From contig CBDBCB010000017.1 of the NCBI GenBank assembly GCA_965202745.1, positions 62,001 to 126,000 of the forward strand: DNA of 64,000 bases. Reading direction: 5' to 3'. Shown one piece after another: positions 42,280-49,004 of the stretch. The position numbers were made by a program, and so were the translations under genes. The notes beneath the pieces were generated by a model. It searched no databases and was not told the DNA's origin. It saw only the letters and a list, made by a program, of their open reading frames with translations. This DNA is from JACKII01 sp965202745. GTDB taxonomy: Bacteria > Pseudomonadota > Alphaproteobacteria > Bin95. Each line of letters opens with the position of its first letter. Within the stretch, counting starts at the first letter, position 1.

Positions 42280-43200
42280 ATGACTTGGTTGGAAGCCGCC
42301 GATTGGCCGGAGGAACGCCGCGGTGACCGCTTTGCCGCGCTGGTGGAGCGGCCGGGAATCCTCCGCATTCCTGGCGCACACAACGCGATGGCAGGCCTGC
42401 TGGCGAAGAAGGCCGGATTCGATAGCCTCTATATCAGTGGTGCAGCGATTACGGCGTCGCTGGGGATTCCGGACGTCGGCATCCTCTCGCTGGAGGAGCT
42501 TTGCTTCTTTACGCACTCCATCTACCGCGCGACGCGCCTGCCGATCCTGGTGGATGCAGACACCGGCTATGGCGAGGTGATGAACGTCATGCGCACCGTG
42601 CGCGAGTTGGAAGCAGCCGGTGCTGCCGCCATGCAGATGGAAGATCAGGTGCTGCCCAAGAAATGCGGCCACCTGAACGGCAAGCAACTCGTGACGACGG
42701 ACGAAATGTGCGAGAAAATCGCTGCTGCGCGCAAAGCTCGGACGCACCTGCGCATCGTGGCGCGCACCGATGCCGTGGCGAATGAGGGGCTGGATGGCGG
42801 CATTGCCCGCGCCAAGGCCTATGTACAGGCGGGCGCGGATTACGCTTTTGCCGACGGTGTAACTGACGCAGAAGGCTTCCGCCGGTTTGCCGCCGAATGC
42901 GGCGCCCCCTTTATGGCGAACATGACCGAATTCGGGAAAACACCTTATTACACCGCAGCAGAGTTTGAGGAGATGGGCTGCAAGCTGGTGATATGGCCCG
43001 TGTCTTCTTTGCGGGCCGCGGCGAAGGCGATGGAAGGTGTCTATGCCGAGTTAGCCGAGAAAGATACACTGTTTGGGCACCTCGACAAAATGCAGACCCG
43101 CGCTGAGCTTTACGAGACCATCGGCTATCATGATTTCGAGGCGTTGGACGCTTCTGTCGCGACGACCATCGTGCCGGAAGACCGGCGTACGCGTAACTAG
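42280..43200 (+). CDS. Isocitrate lyase/PEP mutase superfamily protein, methylisocitrate lyase-like
   Basis: The superfamily cleaves or rearranges C-C or C-P bonds next to a carboxylate. The 306-residue product has ILRIPGAHNAMAGLLAKKAG, LVDADTGYGEVMNV with metal-binding acidic residues, the lyase active-site loop LPKKCGHLNGK with its Cys, and IVARTDA. The KKCGH loop favours a lyase over PEP mutase. The ATG at 42280 removes an unsupported N-terminal extension. Its partners on the opposite strand are PrpF and MmgE/PrpD-like, so a propionate-type pathway is the best inference. Confidence 0.85.
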   Translation: MTWLEAADWPEERRGDRFAALVERPGILRIPGAHNAMAGLLAKKAGFDSLYISGAAITASLGIPDVGILSLEELCFFTHSIYRATRLPILVDADTGYGEVMNVMRTVRELEAAGAAAMQMEDQVLPKKCGHLNGKQLVTTDEMCEKIAAARKARTHLRIVARTDAVANEGLDGGIARAKAYVQAGADYAFADGVTDAEGFRRFAAECGAPFMANMTEFGKTPYYTAAEFEEMGCKLVIWPVSSLRAAAKAMEGVYAELAEKDTLFGHLDKMQTRAELYETIGYHDFEALDASVATTIVPEDRRTRN

Positions 43201-43232
43201 CGCTATCTATCGGGTCGGAAGTCTGAACGCAA

Positions 43233-43266
43233 TTTAGGCCCCGCTTCTACAGAAGCGGGGCCTAAA
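43233..43266. terminator. Bidirectional intrinsic terminator
   Basis: A perfect 15-bp stem, TTTAGGCCCCGCTTC pairing with GAAGCGGGGCCTAAA, has a TACA loop and A/T-rich edges on both sides. It lies between the rightward PrpB-like gene and the leftward VPLPA-CTERM remnant and can serve both. Confidence 0.9.
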
Positions 43267-43308
43267 AAGTACTACAAGGAAGGCGCTTCCAGGAAGCGCG
43301 CGCCAGCG

Positions 43309-43578
43309 CTATTTGCGGCGGCTGCTGCCCAGATATGCCACGCCGACAATTGCGGTCGCCATCACCGGCAGAGCGGCAGGAACAGGGGTGGCTGCCTCGC
43401 CAGGGCCGAAGCCACCGCCAGCAACGTCAATGGTTTCGATGACGACGTTGCCGAATGTGAAAGAGCCCGCGCTACCAAAGTTGACGCTGGAGATCAGCGG
43501 AGAAAACACGCTCAGCGATCCGGTGTTACCCGCAGCAGAACTCAGGTGATTGGTGTTGGTCGGGATGGCGGTCAGGAA
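43309..43578 (-). pseudogene. VPLPA/PEP-CTERM-type protein, C-terminal fragment
   Basis: About 89 residues of a surface or secreted protein remain. The C-terminus is a sorting signal: ATPVPAALPVMATAIVGVAY, made of a VPAALP motif, a hydrophobic helix and then GSSRRK. Such tails are cut by an exosortase/archaeosortase-like enzyme during export. The N-terminal part, including any signal peptide, is missing because the gene is cut at 43578 by an IS481 remnant. The frame happens to stay open into the IS antisense strand, but that part is not the original protein. Confidence 0.8.
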
Positions 43579-43786
43579 CGCATCGAAGAGGTTCTGCAGA
43601 GCCATCACTTCCGATCCGGCGAGGTTCTGGAAACCACGCTGCTTCGCTATGTCTGGCTTTACACCCAGCAGCTGCCGCAATCAACCCTGGGCAGCAAGAC
43701 GCCCTTGCAGGCAATGAAGGGATGGCGCAGACTCAAACCAGAGCTGGTCAGGAAACAGTCATATTACCTTCCAGGATGTGAAAGCT
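43579..43786 (+). mobile_element. IS481-family remnant (3' end only)
   Basis: These 208 bases match 827-1034 of the IS481 element in tuf with only about ten differences by eye, from CGCATCGAAGAGG to the end CCAGGATG. They encode the transposase C-terminus (EEVLQSHHFRSGEVLETTLL and YYLPGCES). The left part of the element is absent. One side joins a truncated sorting-signal protein and the other a truncated SDR, so this looks like the scar of an IS-mediated deletion or rearrangement. Confidence 0.9.
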
Positions 43787-44231
43787 GGGGCAGGTTGCCG
43801 TTCGACATCAGGATGCCGGCCATGCTGGCCGTGTGTATCAGATAGCCGCTGCCACGCTCGATCATGCCGGGTAGAACCGCGCGCACGGCATAGACATGGG
43901 CCATGACGTTGACGTTCCACTGGTCCTCCCACACCTGGAGCGGTGTGTTCAGGATTTCGCGGCCAGAGTTAATGCCAGCATTGTTGAACATCACGTCGAC
44001 AGGGCCGTAATGCTCCTCCGCCGCGTGCACGAGGGCGTTGACCTCGTCCTCCTTGGCGACGTTGCAGCCAACGCCCAGGCCGCCGAACTCCGCTGCGACG
44101 GCTTTGGCACCGCCGGCGTTAAGGTCCGCGACGACCACCTTGGCTCCACGCGCAGCAAAATTCCGGCAGCAGGCAGCGCCAATGCCGGACGTGCCGCCGG
44201 TGACGATGGTGACTTTGTTGTTCCAGTCCAT
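43787..44231 (-). pseudogene. Short-chain dehydrogenase/reductase, C-terminally truncated
   Basis: The N-terminal 148 residues of an SDR remain: the NAD(P) loop VTGGTSGIGAACCRNFAARG, NNAGINSG, and the catalytic Ser region HTASMAGILMSNGNLP. The IS481 remnant replaces everything after NLP, so the catalytic YxxxK and the rest of the fold are gone. A stop follows after seven IS-derived residues. It cannot be a functional oxidoreductase. Confidence 0.9.
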
Positions 44232-44253
44232 GGGCCGAGTTCCTCTTCTGTTG

Positions 44254-44445
44254 CTTCACCCTGAGCCTGTCGAAGGGTGTGTTGGCTCCTAGTGGTTCGA
44301 TGCAAATGGATGGTACCCATCTGTTTGCTGGATCAAACCACTAACATATTGAAAGAGTAGGCTGATTCACGAAGCGCTCGCGGATGCAAGCGTTTCGATT
44401 AGGCCACTAGGCCCGCCTTCGCCCTTCGACAGGCTCAGGGTGAAG
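44254..44445. repeat. Inverted repeat pair, REP-like
   Basis: A 24-base sequence at 44254-44277 (CTTCACCCTGAGCCTGTCGA then AGGG) is repeated perfectly in inverse orientation at 44422-44445. The spacing is 144 bp. It resembles the CACCCTGAGC...GAAGGGTG palindromic units that are widely scattered in proteobacterial genomes. Three direct copies of GGCTGA follow at 44445-44462. The pair could be a small non-autonomous element; I see no target duplication. No gene lies between 44232 and 44472. Confidence 0.8.
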
Positions 44446-44472
44446 GCTGAGGCTGAGGCTGAGGGAATGGTG

Positions 44473-45609
44473 TTATGCCGGTGCAAACACGTCTGAATTG
44501 CCGGCTCTCTGGCGCTCCAGCGTTGACGGTCCGGCGAAAGCCACGTCGCGTTGCAGGGTCGGCATGACGTCCTTGGCGAAGGCGCGCATGTTCAGCTCGC
44601 CCTCATGATGCGGCATGCCACCATAAGAGAAGTCGCAGACCATGTGGTCGGACCCGGTCAGGCGCTGCAATTCGCCCATTTGCTGGATGCAATCGTCCGG
44701 CGCGCCCACGATCTGGATCGAGACATAGAAGTCTGTCATTTTCTTGCGGACTTCCGGATCTTTCATCTTGGCGTAGGTCTTGGCGGTTGCGCCGTAGCTC
44801 TCATAGCCCTTCACATTCGCCAGGTGCCCATCCGAGAAATTGTAGTGGTTGTCGATCGAGTCCCACTTCGCCCCCAAATACTGCAAAGCCCGCTCATGTG
44901 CCTCGTCGCGGCTTTCGGCGCAGGAAACATTGGTCAGGATCACCGGCGGGGTCGGCGTGTGGCCAACGCTGATGGCAATGTCGCGGTATTTCTGGATGTC
45001 GGCGGCGGCCTTGTTCCACTCGTTCTGCATGATGACCATCATGCCGAAGCCGAGTTTGGCCATGATCTCCGCCGATTCCGGACTGACGCTTGAGGCATAG
45101 AAGCGCCGCTCCGGATGCGACATCGGCCGCGGACGGATCGACATTTTCGGGATCTGATAATACTCGCCAACCCACTCGAACACTTCGTCACGCAGGGCCT
45201 TGGTGATGAGCTGGGCGCTTTCGGCAAAGCGCGGGCGGGCTTCCTCCATAGGAATGCGGAAGCCCTCATACTCCTTTGTCGCGGCACCCCGGCCAAAGCC
45301 GAACATGCAGCGCCCGCCGCAGAGCAGGTCGAGATAGGCAATCTGTTCTGCTACCCGGATTGGATCGTGCCAGGGCAGCACGATCACACACGTGCCGAGC
45401 GTGATGCGGCTGGTCTTGGCGGCGTAATAGCTGAGCAATTGCAGCGGGCTCGGCGACATGGAATAGCCGGTGAAGTGGTGCTCCAGCCCAAACAGCGAGT
45501 CAAAGCCGAGGGGCTCTGCCAGATCGGCGAGGGCCAGATGTTCGGCCAGCACGGCGGCATCAGGGCGGCCTTCCTGCGCCAGCACGCTAATATCGGTTCC
45601 GACTTTCAT
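44473..45609 (-). CDS. LLM-class flavin-dependent oxidoreductase
   Basis: This is a luciferase-like monooxygenase, expected to use reduced FMN or F420. The 378-residue protein begins VGTDISVLAQEGRPDAAVLA and has the TIM-barrel markers LGFDSLFGLEHHFTGYSMSP, TCVIVLPWHDPIRVAEQIAY, FGFGRGAATKEYEGF and SVSPESAEIMAKLGFG. The start at 45609 is preceded by GGAGG; upstream in-frame codons to 45660 lack support. No partner reductase lies nearby, and the substrate is unknown. Confidence 0.87.
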   Translation of the reverse strand: MKVGTDISVLAQEGRPDAAVLAEHLALADLAEPLGFDSLFGLEHHFTGYSMSPSPLQLLSYYAAKTSRITLGTCVIVLPWHDPIRVAEQIAYLDLLCGGRCMFGFGRGAATKEYEGFRIPMEEARPRFAESAQLITKALRDEVFEWVGEYYQIPKMSIRPRPMSHPERRFYASSVSPESAEIMAKLGFGMMVIMQNEWNKAAADIQKYRDIAISVGHTPTPPVILTNVSCAESRDEAHERALQYLGAKWDSIDNHYNFSDGHLANVKGYESYGATAKTYAKMKDPEVRKKMTDFYVSIQIVGAPDDCIQQMGELQRLTGSDHMVCDFSYGGMPHHEGELNMRAFAKDVMPTLQRDVAFAGPSTLERQRAGNSDVFAPA

Positions 45610-45746
45610 GGGCGTATCCTCCAGCTTGACCGCCCGGGGCGGGGATCGGCCCGGCGGCATATACTACCTTCGAACCATGCTACGCCCGTCGCGGAAGGAT
45701 TCAAGCAAGGGGGTAGCGCCAAGAAGGCGCACGGAAAACCAAACGC

Positions 45747-45777
45747 AAAAAGCCCCGGCGCAGTGGCCAGGGCTTTT
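45747..45777 (-). terminator. Terminator of rpsU
   Basis: On the minus strand AAAAGCCC pairs with GGGCTTTT through a short loop and is followed by TTTTTGCGTTT. It lies 26 bp beyond the rpsU stop codon. The remaining gap to the LLM gene (45610-45746) shows nothing else. Confidence 0.75.
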
Positions 45778-45802
45778 CGTAACTTATCGGTTGGGCGAGG
45801 GC

Positions 45803-46006
45803 CTAGTAGCCTTCGCGCTCCAGCCGCTTGCGCATCAGCTTGCGGTGACGGCGGACGGCTTCAGTTTTCTCACGGGCGCGCTTTTCCGAGGGCTTCTCGT
45901 AGGAGCGGCGGAGTTTCATCTCGCGAAACACGCCTTCGCGTTGCAGTTTTTTCTTCAGAGCCCGAAGGGCTTGGTCGACGTTATTGTCGCGAACGCTTAT
46001 TTGCAC
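45803..46006 (-). CDS. rpsU: 30S ribosomal protein bS21
   Basis: bS21 is a small basic protein of the 30S platform involved in initiation. The 67-residue product MQISVRDNNVDQALRALKKK continues with REMKLRRSYEKPSEKRAREK and ends LMRKRLEREGY. Its length and sequence are typical for alphaproteobacteria, where rpsU often lies near a COQ9-family gene, as here. It is divergent from the broken def. Confidence 0.97.
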   Translation of the reverse strand: MQISVRDNNVDQALRALKKKLQREGVFREMKLRRSYEKPSEKRAREKTEAVRRHRKLMRKRLEREGY

Positions 46007-46141
46007 GGGAGAGTATCGCTCCGTTTAGTGAGGTGATTGCATTAGGATACCGGACGGTAAACCGCCAGAATTGGAAGTAGTTTAGACAGTTCCGGGGAGA
46101 GTTTCAATCCATTTGATGCTAAGAAGCCATAAATCGACACA

Positions 46142-46672
46142 ATGGTGTTAACAATGACCATCCTGAAGATCGCCCGCATGGGCCATCTAGTGCTGCTGGA
46201 AAAGGCCGCTCCCGTCGCCGATGTGGCCTCGGTGCAGGGCCTGATCTGCAACATGCATGACACGCTGGTGGATTCGGGCGGCATTGGGCTGGCTGCACCC
46301 CAAGTCCATGAAAGCCAACGGGTGATCCTGGTCTCCGTGCCGGAACAGCGGCGCGAGGGCGAGGAGCGGACTGTGCAGATTACAGCGCTGATCAACCCGG
46401 AACTGGAGCCTATCAGCGAGGAGAAGGTCACCGGTTGGGAGGGCTGCCTGTCCATCCCCGGTCTGCGGGGCGCGGTGCCGCGCTGGGCCGCCGTGCGCTT
46501 CCGGGCGCTGAACCTGCATGGTTAGCCGTTCGAGGGCGAGGCGACGGGCATGATGGCCCGGGTGCTGCAGCATGAGGTCGACCATCTCGATGGTATTCTC
46601 TACACCATGCGCATGGACGACCTTTCCAAGATCGGATTTGATGAGGAAATTGCGCGCTACGTCCTATCTTAA
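46142..46672 (+). pseudogene. def: Peptide deformylase gene with an in-frame amber stop
   Basis: Peptide deformylase removes the formyl group from nascent proteins. Motif 1 (GIGLAAPQVHESQRV) and motif 2 (GWEGCLSIPGLRG) precede a TAG at 46523-46525. Motif 3, the metal-binding QHEVDH, follows in the same frame in VLQHEVDHLDGILYT and the gene ends at 46672. A CAG-to-TAG change would explain it. Without readthrough the protein lacks its HExxH and is inactive. It is probably a second, dispensable def copy. The start may be 46142 or 46154. Confidence 0.9.
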
Positions 46673-46702
46673 AAGGTAGCGACCGAAACGGAGGGCATTT
46701 TG

Positions 46703-47542
46703 ATGGCCGACGACAGCGAAACCCCGACCCCACCGGAAACCCCGGAAGACAAGCCCGCGCCCAAGCGCCGCCGCACCCGCAAAAAGGCGGAGGCTGAGAC
46801 TGAGACGGGGCCCGAACCGCGTTCGGATGGCGTTGAAGAGGATGTGGTTGAGGATTTGGAGGAAGACCCGATCCTGGCCCTGCAACGCACGCTGCTCGAT
46901 GCGGCCTTGCCCCATGCCTGCATCGATGGCTGGACGGCGGAAATGCTGGCGTTAGCGGCGGCTGACGCGGGTCTGCCGGAAGGCGAGGCCGAACTGGCTT
47001 TTCCCCGCGGTGGCATTGATGCCTTGCTCGCCTATGTCCGCTTTGTCGACGACGACATGGTGGCGGAAATGGAAGAACTGGAGCAGACTGAACCAGCTGT
47101 CTATGAGAACATGCGCACGCGGGAAAAGATCGCCATCGCGATGCAGGTTCGCCTGGAGAGTCAGACCACCAACCGGGATGCCGTGGCGAAGGGCTTGCGC
47201 CTGCTGGCCGACCCCCGCTATGCGCCGGAGGGGGCAAAAAGCCTTGCCCGTACGGTGGATGCGATATGGCGCCTGGCAGGTGATACCTCAACCGATTTCA
47301 ACTTCTATTCGAAGCGGGGGCTGCTGGCTGGCGTCTACTCGGCGACCTTGCTCTACTGGCTGAACGACAGCTCTGAGGATCAGCATAAAACCTGGGAATT
47401 CATGCGCGCCCGCATCGGCGAGGTGCTGAAAGTCGGCCAAGCCGCCGTCGGCTTTGCCAAGGTTGCCGACCGCCTGCCCAATCCGTTCCGCTTATGTGCG
47501 ACAGGTAAACGCCGTTGGCGGGATGGGCCGGTATTCCGGTAA
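46703..47542 (+). CDS. COQ9-family ubiquinone biosynthesis protein
   Basis: COQ9 proteins are lipid-binding helpers of ubiquinone synthesis. The 279-residue product begins with a charged, low-complexity stretch (residues 1-55, rich in Pro, Lys and Glu), followed by the TetR-like helical COQ9 domain: LQRTLLDAALPHACIDGWTA, VRLESQTTNRDAVAKGLRLL and TSTDFNFYSKRGLLAGVYSA. The last residues (RLCATGKRRWRDG) look unlike the family, so a late frameshift is possible. It lies downstream of the broken def on the same strand. Confidence 0.9.
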   Translation: MADDSETPTPPETPEDKPAPKRRRTRKKAEAETETGPEPRSDGVEEDVVEDLEEDPILALQRTLLDAALPHACIDGWTAEMLALAAADAGLPEGEAELAFPRGGIDALLAYVRFVDDDMVAEMEELEQTEPAVYENMRTREKIAIAMQVRLESQTTNRDAVAKGLRLLADPRYAPEGAKSLARTVDAIWRLAGDTSTDFNFYSKRGLLAGVYSATLLYWLNDSSEDQHKTWEFMRARIGEVLKVGQAAVGFAKVADRLPNPFRLCATGKRRWRDGPVFR

Positions 47543-47556
47543 TGCCAGACGGCTGA

Positions 47557-48243
47557 TCACATCTCAGACCACATGCGGGCAAGATTGGAGTAAGCCTTCA
47601 TCAGGCGGATAGCCTCCATGTGCTCAGTGCCTTCGGGCATGTTGTTTTGCAGGAAGCCCAGGACCTGCGCCACATCCCACAATATCTGGCGTTGGTTCGG
47701 GTCACGCACCATGCTTTGGGTCCAACAGACCATCGCTCGCCGCTCGCCTTTGGTTACGCGGTTCACCCGATGCAGCACGAGCGTTGAATAGAGCACCATA
47801 TAGCCGACTAGCAGCTTAAAACTCTCTGGGTGCACGTCGGTGTTTAGCACCAATTCGCCGCCTTCATAGGAATCCGGCTCTGAAAGAAACAGTGTCAACG
47901 ACATGTCGGAGCGCCATGGCTCTCCTCTGACCATTCCCATGACCGTATTATCGACATGATCGCCATAGAACATGCCTTCCCGATAACGGCTGAGGAGGAT
48001 GTCGCCAACGTGCTTTGGTTGAGCGAGCAGGCGGAAATCGTTGTTTGTCACCAGCGCCTTGCGGACCTCCTCGGCGAGCTCTCTGCGGAGCATGCTGGAG
48101 GCTTGAATTTCCTCGTTTTTTTTCCGTTTGGAATTCGTACCGCCGGTCGTTTGGCGGCCATCGACAAATTCACCGGAGGTAAAGGTCGCTTGCAGCTTCT
48201 CGATGAGCGGCGGAGGCAAAATATTTGGTAGGACGTAGATCAC
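47557..48243 (-). CDS. PKHD-type Fe(II)/2-oxoglutarate hydroxylase (PiuC/YbiX type)
   Basis: This is a non-haem iron dioxygenase often linked to siderophore uptake. In 228 residues it has the metal-binding HxD in YGDHVDNTVMG and the distal His in STLVLHRVNRVTKGERRAMV, whose following Arg binds 2-oxoglutarate. The N-terminal MIYVLPNILPPPLIEKLQ and the C-terminal helix ending YSNLARMWSEM fit the family. No TonB receptor lies nearby, so a role in iron uptake is not shown here. Confidence 0.9.
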   Translation of the reverse strand: MIYVLPNILPPPLIEKLQATFTSGEFVDGRQTTGGTNSKRKKNEEIQASSMLRRELAEEVRKALVTNNDFRLLAQPKHVGDILLSRYREGMFYGDHVDNTVMGMVRGEPWRSDMSLTLFLSEPDSYEGGELVLNTDVHPESFKLLVGYMVLYSTLVLHRVNRVTKGERRAMVCWTQSMVRDPNQRQILWDVAQVLGFLQNNMPEGTEHMEAIRLMKAYSNLARMWSEM

Positions 48244-48281
48244 GATATGGTCCTCTATAGCTTGTCGAGGCTGTTTTGCCC

Positions 48282-49004
48282 CTAAAGTCCGAGCCCGCCA
48301 TCCACGTGGATGATCTGGCCCGTGATGTAAGCAGCTTCCGGCTGTAGCAGGAAGGCGATGGTTGCGGCGACCTCGTCCGGCGCGCCGAGGCGGGCGAAGG
48401 GGATATTGGCCGCTGTCTCCTGGAATTGTGCGGCGGTCAGCGCGGAATGCGCGCCGGAGTCCTTTTGAATATAGCCGGGCGAGACCACATTCACTGTTGT
48501 TTTGTGCGCCGCCATTTCTGCTGCAAAGGCACGTGCTAGCGCCTCCAGGCCGGCCTTGGCCTGGGCGGAGGCTGGGAAAAGCGTGCCGGCCGGCGGGAAG
48601 CGGTGGGCTACGAAGGAACTGACCGCAACCGCCCGGCCCTGCTCGCTTTGTGCCAGCAGAGGCTGCCCTGCCTGAATCATGTGGAAAAAGACGTCGGTAA
48701 TGCCCGCATGCGCATGACGCATGGCATCCTCCGGCAGATCGGCTATCCGGCGCTTGTCAGCGAAGCCCGCATTGCTGACCAGCCAGTCAAGCTTTCCGCG
48801 GCAGGCTTGCGGGCCGGAGAGGTCATCATAAACCAGCACGGTCTCAGCCCCTTTTGCCTGAGCCTCTGCCGCGGTGGCTTCCAACCCTTCCCGGTTCTGG
48901 CGGGTATGAAGCACGAGCCGCACTTCCGGTGATGCCAGCCGCAATGCCAACGCCCGGCCAATGCCGGAGGCTGCGCCGGTGATCAGGCAGGTGATTTTTC
49001 CCAT
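48282..49004 (-). CDS. Short-chain dehydrogenase/reductase with an atypical catalytic site
   Basis: This is an SDR of 240 residues: nucleotide loop ITGAASGIGRALALRL, VSNAGFADKR, Ser region AVAVSSFVAHRF, and C-terminal AAYITGQIIHVDGGLGL. The expected Tyr of YxxxK reads Ser in FPASAQAKAGLEALA, so the usual catalytic Tyr is missing. The start at 49004 overlaps the stop of the upstream TPP enzyme (TAATG), which implies translational coupling of the two. Confidence 0.8.
   Translation of the reverse strand: MGKITCLITGAASGIGRALALRLASPEVRLVLHTRQNREGLEATAAEAQAKGAETVLVYDDLSGPQACRGKLDWLVSNAGFADKRRIADLPEDAMRHAHAGITDVFFHMIQAGQPLLAQSEQGRAVAVSSFVAHRFPPAGTLFPASAQAKAGLEALARAFAAEMAAHKTTVNVVSPGYIQKDSGAHSALTAAQFQETAANIPFARLGAPDEVAATIAFLLQPEAAYITGQIIHVDGGLGL

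Noticed and set aside
43309..43680. Intact 123-residue sorting-signal protein
   Set aside because: The first third is the antisense strand of the IS481 remnant, so the open frame is accidental and the true gene is truncated.
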